From Bacteroidota bacterium (lineage in GTDB: Bacteria > Bacteroidota > Bacteroidia > Bacteroidales > FEN-979), in the NCBI GenBank assembly GCA_026391795.1, contig JAPLDI010000002.1:1-47712 (forward strand): a DNA stretch of 47,712 nt, in the 5' to 3' direction. The notes beneath the pieces are model-generated. The model made no database searches. It was not told the origin of the DNA and worked only from the letters and a program-made list of their open reading frames with translations. Below, piece by piece: positions 26,674-35,732 of this stretch. Within the stretch, counting starts at the first letter, position 1, and each line of letters starts with the position of its first letter. A program made the position numbers and the translations under genes.

Positions 26674-27738
26674 TCAGGAAATAGTTTTCTCCTTTTTTCC
26701 CGGAAAGATCATCGAAAGGATGATAAACACCGAAAGGATCCCGATGATGATGCCCAGGGAATGGTTCGTCGAGATGCTGATCTGAAAGACCATCTTCACC
26801 CCGATAAACGATAAGAGACAGGCAAGCCCGAGCTTCAGGAAACGGAACCGGTTCATCACATTCATCACCAGGAAGAAAAGTGACCGCAGCCCGAGGATGG
26901 CAAAGATGTTCGAAAAGAAGACGATCAGCGGGTCGCGGGTTACCGAGAACACCGCGGGGACGGAGTCGACGGCGAACAGCACATCGGAAAACTCGATGAT
27001 GATCAGGACAATGAGCAGGGGCGTAATGAGGATCTTCCCTTCTCTCCTCACCCAGAAATGGTGCCCGGTTTTATCACGCGTGACGGAAAAATATTTTGAG
27101 AGGAATTTCACCACGGGATGGTGTTCCGTGTCGATCAGCTCCGCCACCTTGCCCGAAAAGAACTCCCATCCCATCTTGAACCCGAGGATAACAAGGATCA
27201 CCCCGAAGATGATGAGGATCCATTCAAACCGGCTGATCAGCGCACTGGCAACGAAGATGAAGAGAAACCGCATGAGGATGGCGCCGAGGATCCCCCAGAA
27301 AAGCACCCGGTGATAATAGCGCTGTTCGATGTTAAAGGAGAGAAAGATCATGATGATCACGAAGATGTTATCCACCGAAAGCGAATATTCAATCAGGTAA
27401 CCGGTAATGAATTCGAGGGAGAGGTTGCGGTTGTAGTCAGCGATCGCGATGGAATGATCAGGATTGATAGTCCGGAGGGGATGATGGTACCGGATAACCA
27501 GCGACTGGATATCCGCATTGGTCTTTATCCCGTGCAGTTCGTTGCCGAAAAACCGGAGAAGGAGATAGAACCCGATGGCCAGTCCGACCCAGAAGAAGGT
27601 CCACAGCAAGGCTTCGCGGAAGCTAAGGGCATGGCTTTTCCTGTTGAAGATACCCAGGTCGAGGCTGAGCATCAGCATGATGAACAGGAGAAAGCCTGAA
27701 AAGGCGATTATTTCATACGTTCCGGTGAGCATATGCAA
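26674..27738 (-). CDS. terC: TerC/Alx-family membrane protein
   Basis: A 354-residue inner-membrane protein with eight to nine segments. TerC/Alx proteins are implicated in metal-ion (manganese) export and in tellurite or alkaline-stress phenotypes. Seen: LSLDLGIFNRKSHALSFREALLWT (about 24-47), EYSLSVDNIFVIIMIF (conserved SVDN) and IEFSDVLFAVDSVPAVFSVT (conserved D residues in the membrane), with the usual cytoplasmic loop between (FFSGKVAELIDTEHHPVVKF). Length and motif order are normal. TAATTTTG (27774-27767) is its likely -7 box, back-to-back with that of the glutamine synthetase gene. Confidence 0.9.
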   Translation of the reverse strand: MHMLTGTYEIIAFSGFLLFIMLMLSLDLGIFNRKSHALSFREALLWTFFWVGLAIGFYLLLRFFGNELHGIKTNADIQSLVIRYHHPLRTINPDHSIAIADYNRNLSLEFITGYLIEYSLSVDNIFVIIMIFLSFNIEQRYYHRVLFWGILGAILMRFLFIFVASALISRFEWILIIFGVILVILGFKMGWEFFSGKVAELIDTEHHPVVKFLSKYFSVTRDKTGHHFWVRREGKILITPLLIVLIIIEFSDVLFAVDSVPAVFSVTRDPLIVFFSNIFAILGLRSLFFLVMNVMNRFRFLKLGLACLLSFIGVKMVFQISISTNHSLGIIIGILSVFIILSMIFPGKKEKTIS

Positions 27739-27766
27739 GCTGTGTGTTGATCAAAAGGAGAAGGGG

Positions 27767-27793
27767 CAAAATTAGGAAAATTTATTAATTTTG
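27767..27793. promoter_or_regulatory. Back-to-back -7 elements for terC and glnA
   Basis: TAATTTTG on the minus strand (27774-27767) and TAATTTTG on the plus strand (27786-27793), 11 bases apart, about 29 and 31 bases from the two start codons. No clear -33 TTG for either, so an activator may be needed. Confidence 0.5.
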
Positions 27794-27824
27794 CCGATCT
27801 TCTCCATCACAAGTAACCTGGTTT

Positions 27825-29330
27825 ATGAAAGATACTTTAGCGCTGAACCCGAATCCCCTCATCCGATTTCTCGAAAAACCCAGTCAGGATTTCAACAAAA
27901 ACGACCTCCTCCGGTTCATCGAAGCCAACGGAATTGAAATGATCAATTTCCGGTATGCCGGGGCCGACGGGAGGTTAAAGACACTGAATTTCATCATTAA
28001 CAGCAAGCGCCACCTCGACAGCCTGCTCAGCGCAGGTGAGAGGGTTGACGGCTCCAGCCTGTTTCCCCATTACATTGAAGCCGGGTCCAGTGACCTCTAT
28101 GTGATCCCCAGGTACCGCACCGCTTTTGTCAATCCCTTTTCGGAAGTACCTACCCTTGATATCCTCTGTTCCTACTACGACAAAGACGGTCTTCCCTTTG
28201 CCAGCTCACCCGAATACATCCTGAAGAAGTCGCACCAGGCGCTCCAGGAACAGACCGGGATGATGTTTGAGGTGATGGGAGAACTGGAATATTACATCAT
28301 CAGCGACAAGGACGATGCATACGAAGCCTTTGACCAGCGCGGGTACCATGAGTCGCCCCCGTTCACAAAATGGGGAGGGCTCCGGATGGAGGCCATGCGC
28401 GCCATTGCCAAATGCGGCGGCAATATCAAATACGGACACTCGGAGGTGGGCAATTTTTCGGAAGGGGGATTCAGCTTTGAACAGAGCGAGATCGAATTCA
28501 TCCCGGTAAAGCTGGAAGAAGCTGCCGACCAGCTCCTCATCGCCAAATGGGTGTTGCGGTGCCTTGCCTACAAATACGGCGTAACAGCCACCTTTGCACC
28601 CAAGATCACTACCGGGAAAGCCGGCAGCGGACTTCATATCCATACCAAACTGGTAAAGGAGGGCAGGAATGCAATGGTTGACGACGGGGTTCTCTCCGTC
28701 ATCGCCAAAAAAGCCATCGCCGGCTACGTCGACCTGGCCCAATCGCTCACCGCCTTCGGCAATACCATCCCGACAAGTTACTTCCGGCTGGTACCTCACC
28801 AGGAGGCGCCGACCAACATCTGCTGGGGCGACCGGAACCGCTCCGTGCTGGTCAGGGTCCCCCTGGGCTGGAACTCAAAGAGCAGCATGATCACCGACTG
28901 CAACCCCGGAGAAGCTGAAAACGGACGCGATTTCAGCCGCCGGCAGACCGTTGAATTCCGCTGTCCCGACGGATCGGCCGACATCTACCTGCTGCTGGCC
29001 GGACTCACCGTGGCAGCCCGGCACGGACTGACCATGGACAACGCCCTGAACATTGCAAAAGAATCGTATGTGGATGTAAACATCTTCGAAGAAAAACATA
29101 AAAGCCGTACAAACCATCTGAAGCAACTTCCCGACTCGTGCTGGCACTCGGCCGATTGCCTTGAAAAGCAACGGACCATCTACGAAAAATTCGACATCTT
29201 CCCTCACCAGATCCTCGACGGCATCATAAAGAAACTGAGGAGTTATAATGATGAAAAGCTGCGTACAGGCATCCAGGACAACGAAAAAGAGGTCCTGAAG
29301 CTTGTCAAGGCTTACCTGCATTGCGGATGA
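27825..29330 (+). CDS. glnA: Glutamine synthetase, GSI-type
   Basis: A 501-residue glutamine synthetase of the GlnA fold: glutamate + NH4+ + ATP to glutamine. Seen: an N-terminal beta-grasp domain (RYAGADGRLKTLNF), VDGSSLFPHYIEAGSSDLYVIPR (the 'D-G-S-S' strand), the metal site EVMGELEYYI, the ATP-site stretch KITTGKAGSGLHIHTKL (residues of the K-P-x-x-G-x-x-G-S-G-x-H motif, partly changed), and the substrate-site NRSVLVRVP and TVEFRCPDGSA. The classical adenylylation tyrosine context is not evident. It sits 43 bases upstream of the unrelated GSIII gene and is probably co-transcribed with it. It could be a GS-like ligase with another amine; ordinary GS activity is inferred. Confidence 0.85.
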   Translation: MKDTLALNPNPLIRFLEKPSQDFNKNDLLRFIEANGIEMINFRYAGADGRLKTLNFIINSKRHLDSLLSAGERVDGSSLFPHYIEAGSSDLYVIPRYRTAFVNPFSEVPTLDILCSYYDKDGLPFASSPEYILKKSHQALQEQTGMMFEVMGELEYYIISDKDDAYEAFDQRGYHESPPFTKWGGLRMEAMRAIAKCGGNIKYGHSEVGNFSEGGFSFEQSEIEFIPVKLEEAADQLLIAKWVLRCLAYKYGVTATFAPKITTGKAGSGLHIHTKLVKEGRNAMVDDGVLSVIAKKAIAGYVDLAQSLTAFGNTIPTSYFRLVPHQEAPTNICWGDRNRSVLVRVPLGWNSKSSMITDCNPGEAENGRDFSRRQTVEFRCPDGSADIYLLLAGLTVAARHGLTMDNALNIAKESYVDVNIFEEKHKSRTNHLKQLPDSCWHSADCLEKQRTIYEKFDIFPHQILDGIIKKLRSYNDEKLRTGIQDNEKEVLKLVKAYLHCG

Positions 29331-29373
29331 TCCCGGACTGCATTTTAGTAACATTTAATCTTAATCGCTGAAA

Positions 29374-31566
29374 ATGGAGAACATACGTTTCAGTGCACTG
29401 GAGATTTCAATCCAGCGCAAACGCAAACCTGTTGCATTCCCGGAAGGAAAAGCATCAGAATATTTCGGGGAGCTGACCTTCAACTCCTCCGCCATGAAGG
29501 AATACCTTACCGCGGAATCGTTCCGGCAGGTGATCAACTCCATTGAAAAGGGAGAACGGATCGACCGGAAGACGGCCGACCAGGTTGCAGCCGGCATGAA
29601 GGCATGGGCACTGGCCAAAGGAGCCACCAACTACACCCACTGGTTTTTTCCCCTTACCGGGCTGACGGCCGAGAAGCACGACTCCTTCCTCGATCCTGTC
29701 GAAGGCGGGAAAGCCATCGAGAATTTCAGCGGCAACCAGCTTTCGCAGCACGAACCCGATGCCTCGAGCTTCCCGAGCGGAGGCATGCGTTCGACCTTCG
29801 AAGCACGCGGATATACTGCCTGGGATCCTACCTCCCCGGCTTTCATCATCGACAATACCCTCTGCATCCCCACCCTGTTCGTCTCCTATACCGGCGAGGC
29901 ACTGGATTATAAAACGCCGCTGCTCAAATCACTGGCTGCCATCGATAAGGCGGCGGTTGACGTATGCCGCTATTTTGACGCCGGCGTCACCAAGGTCAAT
30001 GCCACCCTGGGCTGGGAACAGGAGTACTTCCTGGTCGACAGCGCCCTTTACGCCGCACGCCCCGACCTGGTGCTGACCGGCAGGACGCTCTTCGGGAACG
30101 CCGCCGCGAAAGACCAGCAGCTTGAAGATCATTACCTGGGAGCCATCCCCCAGCGGGTGATCGCCTTCATGCAGGAACTGGAGATCGAAGCCCACAGACT
30201 CGGCATCCCGGTCAAGACCCGCCACAACGAAGTGGCCCCGAACCAGTACGAATGTGCCCCCGTGTTTGAAGAAGCCAACCTCTCGGTCGACCATAACCAG
30301 CTGATCATGCACCTGATGGAGAACATTGCGAAACGGCACGACTTCACCGTTCTCTTCCACGAGAAACCTTACAGCGGCGTCAACGGATCGGGAAAGCACA
30401 ACAACTGGTCGCTGGCCACAAACACGAAAGAAAACCTGCTTTCGCCCGGCAAAACCCCGGAGAAGAACCAGCGCTTCCTCACCTTCCTGGTCAACATCAT
30501 GAAGGCCGTGCACGATCATGCCGACCTGATCCGTTCCATCATTGCAACGCCGGGCAACGACCACCGGCTTGGCGCCAACGAGGCCCCGCCGGCAATCATC
30601 TCCGTCTTCCTCGGGAGCCATCTCTCCGCCATGATCGAGATGATCGAAAAAAGCAATAAGAAGATCGCCCCCGCTTCGCAGAAAGGAAAAGCCAACCTCT
30701 TCAAAAACCTGCCGCGGATCCCCGAGATCCTGGTAGACGAGACCGACCGCAACCGCACCTCGCCCTTTGCATTCACTGGCAACAAGTTCGAGTTCCGTGC
30801 CGTGGGAAGTTCGCAGACCTGCGCACCGGCCATGATCGTTCTCAACCTGATCCTCGCATCCCAGCTGCAGAAATTCAAGGAAGAAGTGGATGAGCATATC
30901 AGGAACAAGGTGAGGAAAGAAGACGCCATCTTCAATGTTCTCAGGAAATACATCCAGGAATCAAAGAACATCCTTTTCGAAGGCAATAACTACAGCAAGG
31001 AGTGGGTCGAGGAAGCCGCAAAGAGGAAACTCTCAAACTTTACAAGCACCCCCAAAGCGGTGAAAGCCATGGTTTCGAGAAAGACCATCAAACTGTTTGA
31101 AGAGAACAAGATCCTGACCGGCCGTGAACTGAAAGCCCGCCATGAGATCCATCTCGAAGACTACACGAAAAAGCTCCAGATCGAATCCAGGGTGCTGGGC
31201 GACCTGGCAACCAACCATATCATCCCCGGGGCGATCAAATACCTCAACATACTCTGTGAATGCGTGCAGCGGCTCAGCGAGGTCCTCGACCGCCGTACCT
31301 TTTCGAAAGTCTCCGCCAACCAGGTCGAGACCATCACCGAGATCTCCGAACACATTGCAAAGGTGAAGTCGATGGTCAGCGAGATGCTCGAAGCACGGAA
31401 AGCCGCCAACAAGATCGGCAATTCAGAAGACAAGGCATTCGCCTACTGCGAGAAAGTGCTGCCCTGGTTCGACAAGATCCGCTACCACACCAACAAGCTG
31501 GAACTGCTGATCGATGATGAGATCTGGACCCTTCCGAAATACAGGGAACTGCTGTTCGTGAGATAG
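29374..31566 (+). CDS. glnN: Glutamine synthetase type III
   Basis: A 730-residue type III glutamine synthetase, the long form characteristic of Bacteroidota and cyanobacteria, of normal length. Seen: an N-terminal GSIII-specific segment, THWFFPLTGLTAEKHDSF (about 88-105), GWEQEYFLVD (metal-binding glutamates), RHNEVAPNQYECAPVFEEAN, SGVNGSGKHNNWSL (nucleotide site), NDHRLGANEAPPAI and EFRAVGSSQ. The C-terminal about 170 residues are helical, as in GSIII. It follows the GSI-type gene by 43 bases. The stop is immediately followed by GCTGATGA repeats. Confidence 0.95.
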   Translation: MENIRFSALEISIQRKRKPVAFPEGKASEYFGELTFNSSAMKEYLTAESFRQVINSIEKGERIDRKTADQVAAGMKAWALAKGATNYTHWFFPLTGLTAEKHDSFLDPVEGGKAIENFSGNQLSQHEPDASSFPSGGMRSTFEARGYTAWDPTSPAFIIDNTLCIPTLFVSYTGEALDYKTPLLKSLAAIDKAAVDVCRYFDAGVTKVNATLGWEQEYFLVDSALYAARPDLVLTGRTLFGNAAAKDQQLEDHYLGAIPQRVIAFMQELEIEAHRLGIPVKTRHNEVAPNQYECAPVFEEANLSVDHNQLIMHLMENIAKRHDFTVLFHEKPYSGVNGSGKHNNWSLATNTKENLLSPGKTPEKNQRFLTFLVNIMKAVHDHADLIRSIIATPGNDHRLGANEAPPAIISVFLGSHLSAMIEMIEKSNKKIAPASQKGKANLFKNLPRIPEILVDETDRNRTSPFAFTGNKFEFRAVGSSQTCAPAMIVLNLILASQLQKFKEEVDEHIRNKVRKEDAIFNVLRKYIQESKNILFEGNNYSKEWVEEAAKRKLSNFTSTPKAVKAMVSRKTIKLFEENKILTGRELKARHEIHLEDYTKKLQIESRVLGDLATNHIIPGAIKYLNILCECVQRLSEVLDRRTFSKVSANQVETITEISEHIAKVKSMVSEMLEARKAANKIGNSEDKAFAYCEKVLPWFDKIRYHTNKLELLIDDEIWTLPKYRELLFVR

Positions 31567-31719
31567 CTGATGAGTTGATGAGCTGATGAGCTGATGAGTT
31601 GATGAGTTAAAATAATTGGTGAAGTGGCGAATTAGTAAATTCCCTCTGTGGTCCTCTGTGACTTCTCTGTGAACCTCTGTGTAACCTTATTAACCTCCTT
31701 TGTGAGCCATTGTGGTTAA
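31564..31719 (+). repeat. Composite repeat after glnN
   Basis: GCTGATGA/GTTGATGA octads begin at the glnN stop codon (31564-31608). They are followed by CTCTGTG units (31643-31683) and a CTTTGTGAGCCATTGTGGTTAAA unit (31697-31719). Same order as after yicC, nadD and frdB. Confidence 0.75.
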
Positions 31720-31858
31720 ATTTTCAATGCCAGAATGACACCTTGTTTTTAATCACATGTGTCATGTTGTCTGGTATTTGGGTGAATAATCGGGTGGTAC
31801 AGAAATTGAGGAAGGAGGGTACAATTCGATAGTTAATTAAAATATGGAGGATTGAAAT

Positions 31859-32284
31859 ATGAGTATCATCAGATTTAGCAGACCAAACGCATTAGCAGAT
31901 GTTTTTCAGAATTTTTTCGACAACGATGCCGTTGATTTCTTCAACCGCAAGGGGATGGATCCTGCTGCCAACATCCTTGAGCACCCCGATTCCTTTGAAC
32001 TGAACATTGCCGCACCGGGATTGAAAAAGGATGACTTCAAGATCCACCTCGAAAACAACGTTCTTACAATTTCTTCAGAGGTTTCGGATGAAAAGGAAGA
32101 GGCAGAAAAAAACTACACCCGCAAGGAGTTCCATTACAGTTCGTTCAGCAGGTCGTTCACCCTTCCCCGCACCGTTGATCTTGACAAGATCAAGGCCGAC
32201 TACGAAAGCGGTATCCTGAAGGTCATACTTCCGAAGAAAGACGATGCACGGCTTGACATTAAAAAAGAGATCAAGATTTCATAA
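31859..32284 (+). CDS. Small heat-shock protein, Hsp20 family
   Basis: A 141-residue alpha-crystallin-type holdase chaperone, normal length. The N-terminal arm is rich in F and N (NFFDNDAVDFFNRKG). The alpha-crystallin domain runs from about 35 to 130 (PANILEHPDSFELNIAAPGLKKDDFKI), with the dimerisation strands and the ending YESGILKVILPKK, the A/G-x-L-x-V/I motif. A GGAGG lies 7 bases before the ATG, an unusually good Shine-Dalgarno for this organism. A monocistronic unit closed by a strong terminator. Confidence 0.95.
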   Translation: MSIIRFSRPNALADVFQNFFDNDAVDFFNRKGMDPAANILEHPDSFELNIAAPGLKKDDFKIHLENNVLTISSEVSDEKEEAEKNYTRKEFHYSSFSRSFTLPRTVDLDKIKADYESGILKVILPKKDDARLDIKKEIKIS

Positions 32285-32323
32285 CCAGAATTATGATTTC
32301 CTGAATCATCTGCAAAGCAGAAA

Positions 32324-32355
32324 AAGAGGTTTCCCGGAGGAAGCCTCTTTTTTTT
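32324..32355 (+). terminator. Terminator of hsp20
   Basis: An 11-bp stem (AAGAGGTTTCC / GGAAGCCTCTT, one wobble), CGGA loop, then a run of T. Confidence 0.85.
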
Positions 32356-32365
32356 CTTCAGATGA

Positions 32366-32477
32366 TTCCTCTGTGAACCTCTGTGTCTTCTCTGTGGTTC
32401 TCTGTGTAACTAATTTTTTCAGGGGTTGGGAATTACACGGAGGTTCACTGAGAAGACACAGAGGTTCACAGAGGGAG
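32366..32477. repeat. CTCTGTG-family large inverted repeat
   Basis: Arms of about 43 bases built from CTCTGTG units, around a core (about 32409-32434) nearly identical to the core of the element at 23841-23948 (both read ...TAACT.A.TTTTT...GGGAATTAC...). This shows that the whole hairpin, not just the short unit, is the repeated entity. Confidence 0.8.
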
Positions 32478-32508
32478 AGTTACAATTTCTAAACATCTCC
32501 AAAAGCTG

Positions 32509-32516
32509 TACTTTTG
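32509..32516 (+). promoter_or_regulatory. -7 element of the EamA gene
   Basis: TACTTTTG, a full consensus match, 18 bases before the ATG at 32535. It overlaps an alternative upstream TTG start at 32514, which argues against that start. Confidence 0.5.
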
Positions 32517-32534
32517 CCTTCTCAAATTTCCCTC

Positions 32535-33446
32535 ATGACCCGGAACCTCAAATCCCATCTCGCCCTTCTCGTCACCACCCTCATCTTCGGGATGCATTAC
32601 ATGATCGGGAAAAGCCTGATGCCGGTTCCGTTCCAGCCCATGCAGCTCCTCTTCCTCCGCTCACTCGGCGCGCTCCTGCTCTTCTGGATCTTCCAGCGCT
32701 GGTATGTGAGGGAAAAGGTGGTGAGGCGCGACCTGTGGATGCTTGCCCTGTGCGGCTTCCTGGGCTTTGCCGCCAACCAGGCCCTGTTCTATGCCGGGCT
32801 GAACCTGACCACCCCCGTCGACGCCTCGATCATCCATGTGCTGAACCCGGTGTTCGTCCTGGTCTTTGCCAGCATCCTCATCCACGAGAAGGTGACCTTT
32901 CTCAAAATCATCGGCATCGCGCTCGGCGCCGCCGGGGCGCTGATCCTGATCCTTTACGGCAGGATGGTGAACATGAGCACGAACTCCTTTGCAGGCAACA
33001 TCCTGGTGATGCTCAACATGCTCTGCTACGCCATGTACATCGTGCTGATCAAGCCGCTGGTTGCCCGGTACCACACCATGACGATCCTGAAATGGGTCTC
33101 CTTTTTCGGGTTTCTTTTCATCCTGCCCTTTACTGTAAAGGGGATTTTCCAGCTGGACCTTCCGTCGGTTTCGTTCCATGCCTGGCTGGGCGTGGGGTAT
33201 GTGGTTGTGTTCAACTCCTTCATCGCCTACCTCCTGATCAACTTTGCCCTGAAAACGGTGGAGGCAAGCATGGTCAGTTATTACACCTACCTTCAGCCGG
33301 TCATCGCATCGGTGATGTCGGTTTCACTGGGAAAGGATATCCTGACGCTTCCAAAGATCATTGCTGCAGTGCTGATCTTCGGGGGTGTTTACCTGGTAAG
33401 CCGCATGAAAAAGAATGTCCCCGGCCGGGTCAAAGAAGGTGCCTGA
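32535..33446 (+). CDS. EamA/DMT-family transporter
   Basis: A 303-residue protein with ten membrane segments arranged as two EamA repeats (about 5-135 and 150-290), a drug/metabolite transporter of the inner membrane; substrate unknown. Typical signs are the paired repeat pattern, NQALFYAGLNLTTPVDASII in the first half with LVFASILIHEKVTFLKIIGIALGAAGALIL, and PVIASVMSVSLGKDILTLPKIIAAVLIFGGVYL in the second. The 3' end overlaps the end of the convergent PLD-type gene by 17 bases. The start was chosen at the ATG after the -7 box. Confidence 0.9.
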   Translation: MTRNLKSHLALLVTTLIFGMHYMIGKSLMPVPFQPMQLLFLRSLGALLLFWIFQRWYVREKVVRRDLWMLALCGFLGFAANQALFYAGLNLTTPVDASIIHVLNPVFVLVFASILIHEKVTFLKIIGIALGAAGALILILYGRMVNMSTNSFAGNILVMLNMLCYAMYIVLIKPLVARYHTMTILKWVSFFGFLFILPFTVKGIFQLDLPSVSFHAWLGVGYVVVFNSFIAYLLINFALKTVEASMVSYYTYLQPVIASVMSVSLGKDILTLPKIIAAVLIFGGVYLVSRMKKNVPGRVKEGA

Positions 33447-34494
33447 AGGGGATGAGGAGGGCTTCGAAGATCTTTTCAATCAGGGCCCTGTCGGCCCATA
33501 GTTCATAGTCGAACGCTTCCGAATTGTTCAGGGTCTCCCTTACATGCTCGTGGAGCTGCCTTACCACTTCCGGCTCGTTCCCGATCAGGGCGATCTCATA
33601 CTGGTAACGGAAACTCCGGTAATCGAAATTGGCGGAGGTGATGGAGAAGACGGTGTTGTCGATCATCATCAGCTTGGCATGGAGGTTATTCGGGATGAAG
33701 AACATCATCTTCACATTGTTCTTCGAGAGCAATCCCAGGTACCGGTTCCGTAGGATGTCGATGATCCTGACATCCGAATGTTTGGGCATGATCACGGTGA
33801 CGTCAACACCCCGCTTTGCTGCATCCATCAAGGCTTTCCGCAGCAGGAATCCCGGCAGGAAATAGGGGGTTTCAATGATTACCGACGACTTTGCATTGCG
33901 CAGCAGTTTCAGGTATTTCTTCTTCATCCGCTGCAGCGGGATGGAAGGCACGTCGCGTATGATCTCCCAATCGCCCATCTTCAAGGTGCGGGTATGCGCA
34001 ACTTTATTCGGGATGAGGTAGGGGTTGATGTTTTCATAATTCTGGAGGAAGACCTTCCTGAACAGCTGGCTCAGCTCGCCTTTGATCCGCAGGGCCAGTT
34101 CGCGCCAGTTCAGGTTGTATCCGGTGATGTTCATCGAGCCGATGTAGCTGATCTCGCCGTCGATGACGATGATCTTGCGGTGGTCGCGCCGGTGGCCGCG
34201 GGTGAAGATGTCGGTGTTCAGCCGGATCTTTTCAAAAAACTTTACTTCGCCCCCGTACCGGATCAGCTCATCGAAGAACGATTCGGAAACGGGCCCCCTG
34301 CCCCAGGAATCAATCATCAGCTTTACGCTGACCCCTTCGTGTGCCTTGCGGGTGAGCGCGTCGCGGAACTTCACGCCCATGTAATCGTTTGCGAATTTAT
34401 AAGTCTCGAGGTAGATGAACTGCTTTGCCACGGCAATGTCGCTGAGCATTACATTGTAAAACTTCAGGGGGTCGTCGAGTACCAGGAATTCCAT
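33430..34494 (-). CDS. Phospholipase D-family protein (cardiolipin synthase-like)
   Basis: A 354-residue protein with both PLD HKD motifs: HRKIIVID (105-112, in GHRRDHRKIIVIDG) followed by GSMN, and HAKLMMID (272-279) followed by TSANFDYRS. These two His residues form the active site for phosphatidyl transfer. The architecture fits cardiolipin synthase or a related phosphatidyltransferase, but the usual N-terminal membrane hairpins of ClsA are absent, so it may be a ClsB-like peripheral enzyme. A start at 34554 is possible but would overlap the divergent yicC start; the ATG at 34494 is preferred. It overlaps the tail of the EamA gene by 17 bases. Confidence 0.88.
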   Translation of the reverse strand: MEFLVLDDPLKFYNVMLSDIAVAKQFIYLETYKFANDYMGVKFRDALTRKAHEGVSVKLMIDSWGRGPVSESFFDELIRYGGEVKFFEKIRLNTDIFTRGHRRDHRKIIVIDGEISYIGSMNITGYNLNWRELALRIKGELSQLFRKVFLQNYENINPYLIPNKVAHTRTLKMGDWEIIRDVPSIPLQRMKKKYLKLLRNAKSSVIIETPYFLPGFLLRKALMDAAKRGVDVTVIMPKHSDVRIIDILRNRYLGLLSKNNVKMMFFIPNNLHAKLMMIDNTVFSITSANFDYRSFRYQYEIALIGNEPEVVRQLHEHVRETLNNSEAFDYELWADRALIEKIFEALLIPFRHLL

Positions 34495-34509
34495 AAGGTA
34501 AAGGTATAC

Positions 34510-34517
34510 TAATTTTG
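34510..34517 (+). promoter_or_regulatory. yicC -7 element
   Basis: TAATTTTG, 23 bases before the yicC ATG. No -33 TTG at the expected distance. Confidence 0.45.
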
Positions 34518-34540
34518 TGTAAGTTTGCAAAAAAGGATGT

Positions 34541-35428
34541 ATGATCATATCCATGACCGGCTATGGAAAAGCCCTCGCCGAGCTCCCGGGGAAAAACCTG
34601 GCCATTGAGATCAAATCCCTGAACAGCAAGGGTCTCGACCTGTCGGTGAAGCTTCCGTCGGCATTCCGTGAGAAGGAGATGGAGATCCGGACCCTGCTCT
34701 CGCAGCGGCTGGAAAGAGGAAAGATCGAGCTTTTTGTATCGGTGGAAAAATCGGCCGACTCGGGTTCCTTTTCCATCAACAAAACGCTTTTTCTCCATTA
34801 CCACAAAGAGCTGAAAACACTTCTGTCGGAAGCAGGGGAAGAGAGCAATGAAAGCCTCTCGTCCGTCATCCTGAAGATCCCGGATGTGTTGCAGAGCGAG
34901 AAGGCGGAGTTCGACGAACACGACTGGGAAACCGTTGCGCAGGGAATTGAAAACGCCCTGAGTTCGGTGGAGGAGTTCCGCACGGCCGAAGGACAGGTGC
35001 TGGAAGACGACATCCGGGGCCGGGTCGGACTGATCCTTGACCTGCTGGTGCTGGTCGAACCCTTTGAACAGAATCGCCTGAACGACATCCGCGAACGGAT
35101 CCGGACAGGCTTCCAGAAGATCACCAAATCCGATCTTTTACAGACAAAACCCGACGAGAACCGGTTTGAACAGGAGCTGATCTACTACATCGAACGGCTG
35201 GATATCACCGAAGAAAAGGTACGCCTGAAAAAACACTGCGATTATTTTATCGAGACGCTGAACGATTCCGCCTCGCAGGGCAAGAAGCTGGGATTCGTGG
35301 TGCAGGAGATGGGACGGGAGATCAACACCATCGGATCCAAGGCCAACGATGCCGGCATCCAGAAGATCGTGGTGCAGATGAAGGATGAACTCGAGAAGAT
35401 CAAGGAGCAGCTGCTGAATATTCTATGA
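34541..35428 (+). CDS. yicC: YicC-family endoribonuclease
   Basis: A 295-residue YicC protein, full length; the family includes endoribonucleases acting on mRNA/sRNA. Seen: the N-terminal signature MIISMTGYGKALAELPGKNLAIEIKSLNSKGLDLSVKLP (landmarks S-M-T-G-Y-G and N-S-K) and the C-terminal DUF1732 part with ENRFEQELIYYIERLDITEEKVRLKKH and GKKLGFVVQEMGREINTIGSKAND. It precedes gmk and nadD, a neighbourhood that is widely conserved. The stop is directly followed by GCTGATGA repeats. Confidence 0.95.
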   Translation: MIISMTGYGKALAELPGKNLAIEIKSLNSKGLDLSVKLPSAFREKEMEIRTLLSQRLERGKIELFVSVEKSADSGSFSINKTLFLHYHKELKTLLSEAGEESNESLSSVILKIPDVLQSEKAEFDEHDWETVAQGIENALSSVEEFRTAEGQVLEDDIRGRVGLILDLLVLVEPFEQNRLNDIRERIRTGFQKITKSDLLQTKPDENRFEQELIYYIERLDITEEKVRLKKHCDYFIETLNDSASQGKKLGFVVQEMGREINTIGSKANDAGIQKIVVQMKDELEKIKEQLLNIL

Positions 35429-35732
35429 TAGCTGATGAGCTGATGAGGTGGTGAATTGGTGAATAATAAAAAAAATTGAACCCCGTAGGGGTGAAATATT
35501 TCTAACCCCGTAGGGGTGAAATATTTCTAGCCCCGTAGGGGCGAGATATTTATAATAGCGAAGTAACGAAATAGATTTAGTTGTTTTGGTAATGAACCTC
35601 TGTGTTTCTCTGTGTCTTCTCTGTGAACCTCTGTGTTATTCTTTATAAAATATCACCGCAAAGACGCAAAGACGCAAAAGAGTTGAAATCAATGATTTTT
35701 TAGCGCCTTGGCGCCTTAGCGGTAAAAAAAAA
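35426..35732 (+). repeat. Composite repeat block after yicC
   Basis: In order: GCTGATGA units from the stop codon; three CCCCGTAGGGG(T/C)GAAATATTT units (35482-35552); ATAATAGCGAAGTAACGAAATAG with TTTAGTTGTTTTGGTAA (35553-35592); CTCTGTG units (35596-35638); CGCAAAGACGCAAAGACGCAAA (35653-35675); and TTAGCGCCTTGGCGCCTTAGCGG (35699-35722). The same series recurs after nadD and, inverted, after the aminopeptidase gene. Confidence 0.85.

Noticed and set aside
29929-30897. 322-codon open frame on the minus strand
   Set aside because: Antisense to the type III glutamine synthetase; shadow frame.
32514-32534. Upstream TTG start for the EamA gene
   Set aside because: It overlaps the promoter -7 box. 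The ATG at 32535 begins the usual transporter N-terminus.
35482-35560. CRISPR array (regular CCCCGTAGGGG repeats)
   Set aside because: Only three units with nearly identical, very short spacing and no unique spacers. The same units recur singly elsewhere. No cas genes.
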